Source of the DNA: Ptychodera flava
Lineage: Eukaryota > Hemichordata > Enteropneusta > Ptychoderidae
Direction of reading: 5' to 3'
DNA: 64,000 nucleotides
Assembly (NCBI RefSeq): GCF_041260155.1
Contig: NC_091932.1
Coordinates: forward strand, 12,271,441-12,335,440
Shown: piece after piece, positions 46,556 to 59,600 of the stretch
Layout of the letters: each line of letters starts with the position of its first letter
Position numbering within the stretch: the first letter of the stretch is position 1
Translations under genes and position numbers: made by a program
The notes under the pieces: model-generated
Told to the model about the DNA's origin: nothing
Database searches by the model: none
The model's input: only the letters and a program-made list of their open reading frames with translations

Positions 46556-49500
46556 CTGCGTGGAAAAGCAAATGGGAGATTTGTGAATGATCAGTGACCA
46601 TGCCATATACAAGCTTGGCAATTTTAAATGTGGCACAACTGTAAATTGGTGGATGCTTGAGACATTTTTTCTATCATTCACCCAACTGAGGAGCATGAAC
46701 AAACCATAAGACTATAGTAATATGTGTTCACCAATCTCAGTAAAAACGTAGCTTCCTCTGAACAGAAGAGAACAAAGACACACACAAGAGCAACAACAGG
46801 ATATGAGAGGTTTGTTTCCATTTTGATTCAGATATGTGTTTCAAAAATTATACCTATCAAATTAGCTCTATGAGTATGAGTGCAACAATCATTTTTGTCA
46901 TCTTTGTAAGATATTCAGATAATTTTTTTTGTCAGATTTTCCCAACAATTTTGGTCAAAACTTGCAGTCAATGAAAATCTAAGACCATTTGGTCAAAAAC
47001 TGAAAACAAATTACAGAAAAATTCATAACAATAGGTAAAATGATGCACTAAAATTTTTGGGGAAAATTACAGCGCTCAAAGCGTTAAGGCTCTGATTTTC
47101 AGTTAGGCTTTAGTAATTTACCTATTACCTAGAATTACTGCTTTTATGCTTACTCTCATTTGAAATGTGTGTGAACTTACCTCCCTTTCTCTTGATCCAT
47201 GCGACGTAATGACCAGATGAACTAGATCTACCTTGATGAGTCAGCACTGCTTGCAACTCATAGTAACCACTATTGTTTGAGCCTATGTCTGTAGAAAAAA
47301 GGAAAATTATGAAAAGATGATATCTAAGTACAGTAAATTTGTAAAAAGACTGCAGCATTCATAAATGAAAAAGAGGGAAATTATAGGTGAATGATTATGG
47401 GAGCACTATTATCAAATAAAAACTGAGATTTTTAAAATGGTAAAAAAATAAACAATAATTGACTGATTTCAAAATTAAAAGAAACCTGTTGGCCAACAGC
47501 TTTCTTATTTGCAAATACCATGTAATTGGTACTGAGGCATATTTCGACACATTAAGCAGAAGACCTTTAATTAACCATGCTAGGGTTATGTAATATGAAA
47601 AAGACCCACTTCTATAATTTTAGCAAATATCTTAAAGTAGAAGTACCTGCAGTACAGGACAGATATTCAGACTCAAAAAATTTGGCATACTTTCCCAATC
47701 TACCAGTTGTGTGAGTTCATTATGAAACTCTTGAAGTAAATAAAGTTATCATCATCTTATGTTTGTGAAAATAAAAAATTTAGTCGTTTCCCACAAAGTT
47801 TACACAGTGATGGCAGCCATTTTGAATTTCTAATATCAGTATATGAAAGGTAATTTGTTTCGATGGTACCAAAATCCACATGGTGGCCCCTGATTTGCAT
47901 TCTTGATTTTGGTTTAAAGTTTCCTTGCGCAATGTTTGAGCAAAGGCTTACGTCTTTAACTCTTGAGGTGCATACAACCTTGTAGTTAATAACCAACAAT
48001 TCATCTTACTCACCATCTTCAAATGAGAACGGTTCTAATTGAGTATTTTCATCTTTACTTTCAACACTCATTGCTTCTGGTTTACTGGCAGTCTGCTTTC
48101 CTGTTTCCTTTGCTAATTCCTTTGCCTGAAGTGAAAGTAGAATTGTAAGGTAAGCTGAACTTGGCAGTTTGTAAAAAGAGGCATTTATTTTTTGCAACAG
48201 TTTCACCCAGTCTTTTCACCCCCTACTTTTCTGAAAACAGGTATAAAATAACCATTGTTAACAGTTGGTTTGGACCAATATATGGCAGAGAAAGAATTTC
48301 AAGATCTTCTTTTCATGCCAAAGGCCAATATGTAACATTGCCTTTATGTGTGAAAGGGGCTGAGTCAAGTTACAACCTATGGTTCTTGAACACAACAGCC
48401 CAAATCTGAGGGTGTACTTCCCATTCAGATTTTGAGCTGACATGCTCTGAAGGCTAAATGTGATGATTGACACTTTTGGTGGTCTAAATGAAGTGAAGTA
48501 TACAGCACTAGCAACGCCGTACACTCACTCATGTATTCACAGCTGACACCTCAACTTCTACTCCGGACAAGAGAAATATTAGCAAAATTTTCCAGGTGGC
48601 TAGTTATATGGAAAATTTGACCCTCTTTTGAGAGTCTTGTCTCCAACAACGTGCAATATTATCCAAAACGCTGTCGATCCATAACTCTCAGTGGCAAGAA
48701 ATGTGTGATTACCTTTTGTGCGATGGTTGAGCCAAAACTCACTATTGTAAAGTGACAGAGCTGGACTAAACCATAGCAGGAATAGGATTGATGTTAAAAA
48801 GTTAGCTCACCTTTTGTTCTTCTTCAACCTTCTTGTCATCTATTTCTTTGAATTTTTCCCTGACAGGTGTGAGTTTCTTTTGTAATTCTTGAGTACAGAG
48901 GTCAAAGACATCAAGGTTTGCTGGAAATTTCACATCCTGCAAAAGGAGTTGAGTATTACTACATGAAATCAAAACAAACAAATCGTTATATGGTTCACAC
49001 CTTATGTGTATGGCTCCTTTTGCTACACTAGCACACATATGATATTGGAGCTAAATATTAAAGATATAGGTGAGGAAAAGTGTACTGGCAAATATTTGAA
49101 AGATATCACAGAAAGATCTTATGATGTGAAAATGTAGTTTTGGAATAGTCTTGTATGGGTACATATGCATGTATTTGTAAAAACTGCTTAACTTTTTCAC
49201 TTATAATTCCCTGTAAAAAGGTCTACAATCACCATACGTTAATGAGATGAAACTATATGTAAATTGCTTCCACAGATATAAAATCAAATGGGAGAACGAA
49301 GCGTTATAATGAGTGAAATCAAAAGACACAGGAATAATGGGTATACTAATCAAAAGATACGTTATCCAACAGAAATCCCCAGTTAGTACTTCTCTGTTAA
49401 AAGTCTACATGCAGAGAACACAAAATTGAACTAGAAAGCATTTGCAAGCAAAAGCGAAGTTCCAGAGACCAGAGCAGCGGAAGAAACAAGAGAATGTGTG

Positions 49501-50609
49501 ACAAAGATAGGTGCAGAATGAAAGAGTGCTTTGGATTTTAATATTCAGGGCTGATAGCAGTAAACACCATAATACAACTAAAAGCAAGGCAGTCAGGGGG
49601 AATTACAGTACACAGATTACAAATGCCTACATTTAGCCTATGGCAAAAACGCAACAGATACATACGGGGGCAACAACGCACGGAAATGTTTATCAGACGA
49701 CATTCTCGCGAGCCAGAGCAATAATTTTCGCTCCGCTGACCTACGCAAAAATCAATCGCTTGACGGGAAGCGCTGAGTTGTTGCCGTAAAGAGGCGAGTG
49801 ATTTACTACGATGATCAGACGAGAGGAAACATCGGACCTAGGCCGTTGAAATTGAGCCACATGCATTTTCATTTGATTAAAAGCACAGACTAAAACAATT
49901 TTCATTGCTATGTCGCTGTTTTCACAAGATACTGACCGTTTGATCTTGGAAAGTTGAGTTGCTTTTACGTGCAGCCAACGCATGCCGGTGCATGACAGAC
50001 AGTACGTTCACTATGAATGCCTAGCTCTGCATGGCAGGGCTGTGTGTTACCGGCGTTAAACGGCCTCCCACCACAGCCCCGCAGACTGATATAGGAAAAA
50101 CCGCTGGTGGCTCCTCAGAAATACAGCGGGCAGTTTCTCCGCCAAAAAAAACGATTTTGAGTCCAAATTTTGCATTGATCATCGTTTTCGAGCACACCCA
50201 CCTCGCCTAGGTACACGATGTGCCCAGCCGCGCTTGTAAACTTAGGGAAAGGCTACTTTTCTCTGTATCTGCGAGCGAAGCGATTGATACGCCGCCATTG
50301 TTAATGTGCCATTCAACCCATGAGCATTCGGGCGAAACAGTAAAGCGCCACGTACGGCGAGTATTTAGAGAAAAATAAAATCAAAAAGCAACAAAAAACA
50401 AAGCGAAGGAAAGCTAGAATTATTAATAACTGAACGCAATATGATAGTTGAGCAATGCCAAATAAAAAATAAATAAATAAACAAACAAGAAATGCCCGTA
50501 AAACCCGTCCGAGCTGAGCGATGACGTCATAAGCGTGTCGCAATGCATTCTGGGTAATTAGCGGAAAATTTGTGTATAGCACGTTCTATGGTTGTAAAAC
50601 CGGAAATAG

Positions 50610-50644
<35 letters not shown>

Positions 50645-53600
50645 AAGAAAGAAAGAAAGAAAGAAAGAAGGAAAGTGAGCAAAAACTAACAGTTCCAGAG
50701 CTGGTCTCTGGAACTAATAATCAATTATAAAGACTACCTTAAGACTCACCTTTAAAATCTTTGCATTTACAGCTTCTTTCTCCTTGTAATAGAATCTTAC
50801 AAACTGTATCGTCAGGTAACCAGGTAATCGACTAATTTTGGACTGAGAACAAAACAACAAAATATAAATACTATCATGAACCAATTTTGATGTTTCAAAA
50901 TCGAAAATAAAAAACATTGACGTGATAGAAGTCTCACAATTGAATATGCTGTCAATGCAATAGTTACGTGTTTTGAACTCTCTCCTCCATGGAACAGAAA
51001 CATGGAAACAGAAAGACAATCTATTTACATGCCAATAACTCTCTACATTAAGCGCCCAATGACCCTAACTTTGAAGATTTTTTATTATTTTTAATTCGTA
51101 TGGCAATTGCAAGTTCTCGTTCCCTCCCAAAACACATGTTGAAACATCAACTAATTACTTGTCAAGATAGCATCTATATTGTTTACATTTGAGTTCTATT
51201 CTGGACTAGAACTCATTCGTCAACAATAACAATGCAGTCTACACATGTACAGGCTGAGTTGGCAACCTAGATACTGTTTATCTAAACATGCTATTGGAAG
51301 TAGAACAAGAAATTATGGTTGACATTAAAAATAATCATAGTCAACAAATCATCAAAAGTTAGAGTTACTGGCCCTCTACATCGCTTTCTTTGTTTCTTGA
51401 ATTCTATACTTTGGAGAGGAATCCTTGCTGGTTTAATATCCAATTTCCTACATATACACAAAAGTTGGAGTATTCCATTCCTTGTTGTGGTCAACAACAC
51501 TAGTCTGTCACAAAAGCCACCCAAATGTCTGGTTTACAAACAGTTTGATAGTCCAGATCACCCATGCACTCAACAACTGAAGTTTAGACACTCTGTGACA
51601 ATTCAAGTTCATATTTTCACTTTCACGCTGCTATCCAAATCAAAGATGAGTACTTAACATGGTCCTACCTCTTTGAGATACTGAGCATTTCTTTCAAGTG
51701 AAGGTGAATTCTTTTCAATGTGCTCTTTCATTCGCTGGAAAATAAAATCAAGATGTGTAAATACTATCAATTGAACTTCATTGTATGTCTCTGTGATTGA
51801 ACAACATGACTATTAGTAACTAGAAGATCTATAAAGACAGTACTGAGATAAAGCTTGCAATGTTTATCTGGATGTCTACAACATCATTTGCTATCAAATG
51901 TTACCTCTGTTTAGAGGGCATTGAACTCTGTCCGTCTATCTTCCTCTAGGGGTCTAGTACATGTAAAACCCCATTAGCTTTATCTTACCAAAAATACTAT
52001 TCAATCTTCAGAGATATTTTTGATTCCCATTATTAAGCAATGAGATCTTTAAAAATATCACCATTTTTCAATTCTTGGCAATGAATTCAGTCAATTGTTA
52101 CATGGCAGCCACACATGACTTGTAAGTAGAAAATTATTTACTTGGTAAAACCAAGTTGTATTTTTGTCGCCAAAATGGTCACACTTCTGTTGGGTTCAAA
52201 TCAAAAGCAATATGTCACCAGATATGAACTGAATATGCTCACATGTTTTACAACAGGTTCATTAATAGTAGTACGCTTCACAGAACAATGAGATATATGT
52301 TATCAATATATGTAGCAGGTTTTTTTTAAAAACTTCGCACAGTACTCTCAGAGTTTAATCACTAATTACAAAACTTTATTTAATATGCGAATGAGCTGTC
52401 AATTAAATTGACACTGCTCAATGCTTTATAGGACAATTAGATATCCATCAGATCAACATTTGTAGCACGTTTTATTTAATTTAATGCTGTAATTTTAGAG
52501 TAATATCACTTATTACAAAGTTCATTAAATGTGCAAATAAATCCTACATTAACTTGACACTGTTCAATGATTCATAGCACAATTATATATTTATCAAGTC
52601 AATAACTGTAGCTCATTTCACCAAATTTTAGGGCCGAAATTTCCGAGTTATATACCTAATTACAAAGTTTATTAAATATGCAAATTAACCCTTAATTAAC
52701 TTTATACTACTAAATGCTTTACAACACAGTTAGATATCTGTCGTATCAGTATGTGCAGCAGTGTTCATCACATTTGATGCAGTTATTTCGGAGTTATATG
52801 ACTAATTATAAGACTTCATGGAATATGCAAATGAGCTAATTATTAACTTGACACTGCTCAATGCTTCTCAGTACAATTGGATATTTATCAGATCAACATC
52901 TGTAGCAAGTTTCATCAAATTTAATGCTTTAATTTTGGAGTAAAATCACTAATTACAAAGTTCGTTAAATATGCAAATGAACCCTTAATCAACTTCACAC
53001 AACTAAATGCTCTACACCACTATTAGATATCTGTCGGATCAGTATCTCCAGCAGATTTTAGCATATTTGGTGCAGTTATTTTGGAGTTATATCACTAATT
53101 ACTAAACTTCATAAAATATGCAAATGACCTATTTGTTAACTTGACACTGCCAAATGCTTCTCAGTACAATTAGATATTTATCAAAACAATATCTGTACCC
53201 AATTTCACTGACTTGGGTGCTGTACTTTCAGAGTTATATACCTAATTACAAAGTTCATTAAATATGCAAATGAACCCTTAATTAATTTAACACTACTAAA
53301 TACTTAACACAACAGTTAGATATAAGTCGGATCAGTATCTGCAGCAGATTTCATCACATTTGGTGAAGTTATATCAGAGTTATATGACTAATTACAAACC
53401 TTCATAAAATATGCAAATGAGCTTTTTATTAACTTGACACTGCTCAATTCTTCTAATTATAATTAGATATATATCAGACCAATATTTGTTGCAAGTATCA
53501 TCAAGTTTGGTGCAGGAATTTCAGAGTTATCTCACTAATAACAAAAGTTCATTAAATATGCAAATGAGAAGATATTTGACATGACACTCACAGTATCATC

Positions 53601-56600
53601 ATAAGGTTCTTAGATTGAAAAGTTTCATGAAATTTGGTGCAGTATTTCTTGATATATGTCTACACTGTCATTACCGTCTCCATTGTCATTGCAAGTAGCA
53701 TATGGTACCTGTGTACCAAATCTGACTTGAATCCGTTCAGGCGTTTTTGAGTTATCGTGTAAACAGACAGACAGACAGACAGACAGACACACACACACAC
53801 ACACACACACTAACACACACACACACACACGGACAGACAGACAGACATCGCTATGACAATAGCCCACGTGTTTACACACGTGAGCTAAAAATGCAAAAAA
53901 GACAGAGCTTTTGTGGCTCTAGAATTTGTCATGGAAAAATCTTATAACAGTAGAGAAATTAAGTATTGGAAGGAAAACAGAGTGTATGGACATATATGTA
54001 TGAATAAAATTTTCGTTAAAGGTTTAATGTCATGAAATGTCCCTATATCTCCTCTGATGGAAGTGAATTCAACCATACCAATGCCACTTCCAACAAATAT
54101 AACCTCTTTTTGGTATTTATATACATACCTAATATGAGAAAAACTACTCTGATTATTTTGCACTGCATCTCTGAAAGTGTTATTTCTAGCTGCTCAAGTA
54201 TATACTATTTGTAGGTTTTGGCAATCTTGATACTGTGGGGGTAGTTGTACTTACAGACACAAGTCCTGTGTGCATATATTTAACATCTTGGGAAATGAAA
54301 CAACTCAGCTGGTACAGAGTTTCCGATGACTTTGTCTCTGGCTCATCCTCAGCTTCAACACACTTCAGTCTGATTGACACACAGTCAGGGAAGAAACCTC
54401 ATCAAAACTTTTCAGCAACAGAGAAGAAAAAAGCGCTGTGTTGACAGATTGTGAACACAGATTAAATAGGTAGGAGGCAAAAGAGTTGTTCCTTGGATTT
54501 TTGGCAGTTACAAAAGTTGGCAAACACATTTTTCAGTGATCAACTACATATTATAAATACACTGACAGCCCAGTCATTGCAAGTAATATATATCATTGCA
54601 TAGTAACAACACCAAACAATTCAATGTATTTGTTACGCAGTGAAAAAACAAGAAACGCCATCACGAATCAACCTGTTCAACCCACAACTCCCTGTAAACT
54701 GGTCCACTCTCACCACTGACAACAATGGGTTTGGGCCAAATCATGGTGATAAAGGGGTTAAGCTATGAGAAAAAGTGCAACAGTGAAGTACATGATGCTG
54801 ACTTTGATGCACTTTTGAGATCAAGAAAACAGTAAAATCATTTTAAGTAGAAGCAGCGATTAGAAGGACTGAAACTTCAATAGTCCAGGACCACACAACA
54901 CCTTTTAACTTGTCTTCCTTTAACAATGTATATCTCACAGTGTTTTGCCCAGAGTGCGTTCTTGCGTCTTTTGACGCAAAATTAGCAACAATGTCCCGCA
55001 AAAATACCGGACATGGGTCACAGGGACGCACTTAAATAAGGGCTAGAATTGTAAGTCCAGCGTCCACAGAGAGACTACTTTTTTAGCTACCAAATTACAT
55101 ACTTGATAGCCCGTACAGTTATTGCTTCTCTATTGAGACAATGAAACATTTAAAATTTAGTCTATTTTTTTCGTCACAATGTAAACACTATTGGAAAATC
55201 AGTTAGTCTGTTACAGTTTACGATTCAGGGTATGAGCAAGGCGATGTGCGTCCACTGAGCCCTGCAGCCTTGGGGACAGCAGACTCAAATACCGGGCCAC
55301 GTACGATCCTGATAACCAGGCAATGATTTCGGAAGCGGAAGGCTTGTAAAAAGAACAACAAACTTTTCACAAAGCAAATTTTATTGACCACCAACTTTGA
55401 ATGAAACTTTTACTTGTAAATACATGTATATGCTAGTACAGTGAAGTACGTCGTGTTCGTGTCGGCTACATGGACGATCTGCCGAAGTACGGAGAATCAA
55501 ATATTCAGTCACGATACTAGCCCGGGCACATGGCATCAAACGGAATTGACTGTACGTATATTTTGGTGTACTGGAAGCTCATGACTTCACCTAAAAATAT
55601 CATCAACCCCACAATTTTGTTGAAACACTATATTCCTGACTTTCAAAGTAGTAATTTGCCTTAAATTTCCCCAGAAGGAATCTCATACAACTCTCCGATC
55701 GTCTGCAGGTAAGAGAGATCGAGGTCACCATGCTGAATTCCTTATATAGTCAAGACCCCCTAGCTCGATTGTAGCTGATCTTAACAAGAACCACCTAGCT
55801 TGTCAAAACAGCTTTATGGCAATGTGCTATTGCTATCATGAGGATCAAGGAGTTCTCTCAGATATTTGTGTTTTCAAACTTTATTTTTTGCAATTTTCAG
55901 GGAAAATTGTCAGTCATTGGAGCAATTATAAAAAAGAAGAGAACTTGATAGCAGTACTGATAAAAACCCAGGTTACAATGTGCATCAAACTATTGTCTTC
56001 AACCACTTCTAGTTCTGGAGTCATAAGCGTAATGAAACATCTTCTTTATTTCTGTTAAACACATGTAATGCAGTCACTGGCAAGAATCACCATAAAAGAA
56101 AAATGCGCATGAAATTGATTTTATCATGATGATGTCTTTTTTTACAATTCGAAACTGTAAATACAACCAGTTAAAATGACTTTGCCACAAACCATTATAG
56201 GAGACGTCCAGCAATATTAATTTTAAAATGAATGTATACCTTTCTGCCTTGGTGACTTTACTTTGCTTTGCGTTCTTCGCTCACACATTGACCCCTATTG
56301 TAACTCAGTGTCCCCCTATTTTGACAATCATGGGACACTGTGTCCCACCTTTACAATTCCTGGGCAAAACACTGATCTCACCCTTCAAATTCATTGACAC
56401 AAAGTGTGCAACATAGCCTAGCAAGGCATAAGTCCTAACACAGTAAAGGATACACACTCTCCATCTCAATGCCAAAATACTGATCAATGAAGCCTTTGCC
56501 AACCTCAGCTTCGTCACCGCTGGCTTGAGATTTCCCTGGCTCTCCCGGTACCTTCTGCTGTAACATCCTGACAACCTGGGTCCAGCATTCATTGGCGTCC

Positions 56601-59600
56601 TGTGTGTAATCATACAGTGTTTTTGTTAAGGGCAGTACCAATAGTGTATGTAAATTTTACCAGGGCTACAAAGTCCTGTTACTGTGGTTAAACATGGTAA
56701 ATCAATCTGATCATATTAGGGGAAAGGCACAAAGGGTTATCAAACCATACAGCAATCGTGGCAAATAAATGACAAATTTTATTTTGACTGAAGTTACATG
56801 ACTTGTGATCTGAACAGCTGGATTTCCATCAATGGCATTACTTGATTGCAATACTGTTTAGAAATGTACTCTTTCTTTATGTCTTAAAGAGGCATTGTTT
56901 ATCAGCTTGATCTTTGAGGAAACTGACTGACAACTTCGGGAAAACAAAGAACTAAAATCACATTAACAGTCAATGTCAACGACAATTTTAGGAAAACAAG
57001 TCCTATCCATCTGATCCAAGACATGAAAGTCATGATGAGCTCCATTCACTACCAAGAAATGACTTCAAAAGGCACTTCTACACAACCTCCAAACATAATA
57101 GACCTTTTCCCGGTCATCCCACAATGCATTGCAGCGACTTTATCAAACACCGTATCTAAGCTCAAAACAGCGAAAACATGCTGATTTGTTTTGTACAACG
57201 GATTGTTATAGAAGATAGACACAAATTTGCAATACCAAATAATGCCCCGTGTATAATCTAACCATCAGTGACAAAAATATAGGTCAGGGTGTAACCTGCC
57301 ATAGAGTTCTATGAGTAACATACCCTGCATGTACCCTACGGCTAAAAAGTTCTATGCGTAACGTACGCTTTAATACCCTGGCACGCACTGCATCATGGAA
57401 CCGGTAAAAGAACTATTGACAGCATGGATCTGTTACTCCCATGATGCATTGCTCTTGCCAATATTACACCATCTTTGCTCAGAGAGTTTTTGAATGGGAT
57501 TTCCCAAGACTGTTTGGGGGTGGCTATATGAGAGCTCCAAAGTGCTGTCTGGGTAAACAAGACTAGTTCATAGTTTACCAAGACCTTGGTGCAAAGAAGA
57601 ATTCAGAAAAGTCACCAACCTGTTGCTGGAACACGCCCTGTTCTGACTTTTCCGCAAAATGTGGGAATGCTAGGTGAAGCACTTGTAACATGATAATGGG
57701 TGGTATGCCCGATGATGTCTTGTTCATTGTTTCAAACAGATCCCTCATGGCAACTGTGATGGACTCAGCAGGCATTACCATTCCTGCTGGTGTCATAGTG
57801 CCTGGATATCTGAACAAAAGAACAGTTATTAAGCGATTTATGGAAGGGGAGGGGAGGAGGAGAACACTTCCAAATTGTTGACTCAACTGGCAGAGGAGAA
57901 GGGATGAGAAGTTCAATCATCATTATTTCCGGGAGAAAGATATTTTTCTCACTTCTTTGCGGACACACTTTCACAAAATCAAGTAGCTCATCATGACAGC
58001 TTGTTAGGATAGACAGAGGAGATGTATATACTTACTTTTTTAGTGCCTCTTTGAGTTCAGGTACAGATTTCAAACACTGTAATGTTGCATTCATGTAACA
58101 TGTATTCCCTAGGTTATTCAGACCAGCTGGAAGATCAAGCTGAGATATAAAGCAAAACACAAAATTGATAAGCGCTATGTGATGACAGATAATGACTATA
58201 ATTTTTTGGCCCTCTTTTTCCTCTATTTCAGTTTGACTTCATCAAAAGAAGAAGGTATCCTGTGGTGGAAAGTATAGGAAGATTGGTCTATGTGAAGAGC
58301 GAGTGACCTTTCTTGACACTGATTTTATCAGCTGTTATGGACTTTAAATGACTTGTGACTGTTTGAAGCTTGCTTTAACCAGATCCATTGTTACTGTTAG
58401 TTAATGACTATATGCAAAATGACAGATGACATGAAGTTTGATTAAGAGTGACAGAAATTATGCTTTGCAAGGACAGTTATTAATTCATCTTCAAAGTGAG
58501 ATTCACTCAATGTGTAATTTTCCAGAAAATTTTCAAATGTAAAGTTGATTTCATTTAAAAGACATTTGTACAACCTTTAGGATCCATACACTCAAAGTCA
58601 CTTTCAGCTTCCACTTGCCCACTAATCAACATTCCACTTATCAGCTGAACAGCTGAATAATTTGTCACTTCATTGGGCTTGTAGAAGTAGAAGAATACTA
58701 GCCCAGCCATACAAACTGTTAGCCTATGACTATGACCTTGGGACTAGTCAATTTTATCACGTGTGATAACCATTTTGTAATTTACAAGGCAATACATAAC
58801 ACCCAAAGTCAAAGAACTATAAGATAACCTCCCATTTTCACAAAGACATGTAAAATGGGAGCTACTAACAACTAAAATTACACTGCAAGAGAGGGTTGTG
58901 CATCACAAAACTGACAAGGAAGCACTGTAGTACATTTAATTCTTTGACAATACACAACAGGGTTTCATCAAGTGATAAATCTTACCGCCGAAGCAAGTTG
59001 ATCTTCAGACATATCTTCCATGAACACTGTCTGCTGTGCTGGTTCCTTGGGCAGCTCATCTGCTGAACCCATCATCAGAAAGTTTGCACCCTAAATGTAC
59101 CATGCAGACAAAAAATGCAAACAAAAGTTGTACTTTGTTGTCCTTAATCTGATTACATGGGACTATCATCCAGATACAATGATTTCCTCCAGCAATTTTG
59201 GAACTGAAATTGCGTTTCAATGAAGAACAGTAGGTTTCATGACTGCACTGTAAGAAGTTATACATGTTTACAAAATATAATCACTTTCCTCAGAAACTTT
59301 TTTTTTTTTTTGCCAAAAAACCATCAAGAATGTGTTCTGCAACAATTGCAATGACTATTTACATGCAATGATATCAGCTATTTTTTATCTTGTACACTCT
59401 CAATAAAGAGTATTGTTGCCATTGTCTGACTGCTTTTCTTCTGCATTGTAATATTTATTCAGATTAAACAACGCTGTGTAGTCAAGGAAATTTGTGACTG
59501 TTCTTTTTTTCAAAATCTAGTGTATACACTACCAATATAAAACTATTAATATTGTATTTTGTTTTAATGTCTATATTTTACACAAGTTCAGTTTCTAGCA

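Larger units (their letters stand above)
46556..48810 (-). other. USP14 introns 10-12
   Basis: Introns 46,556-47,180, 47,289-48,013 and 48,126-48,810. AT-rich single-copy-looking sequence; no other feature seen. Confidence 0.7.
48937..50749 (-). other. USP14 intron 9
   Basis: About 1.8 kb. The middle and right part (49,690-50,560) is unusually CpG-rich and is described separately, as is the GAAA run. Confidence 0.8.

Noticed and set aside
52335-53640. Regular repeats considered as a CRISPR array
   Set aside because: The units are contiguous 147-bp copies without unique spacers, in an animal intron.
53625-53879. Cys/Val-rich minus-strand frame
   Set aside because: Translation of the ACAG/AC microsatellite.
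54843-55031. 62-codon minus-strand frame in USP14 intron 6
   Set aside because: No similarity recognised and no splice sites tying it to USP14.
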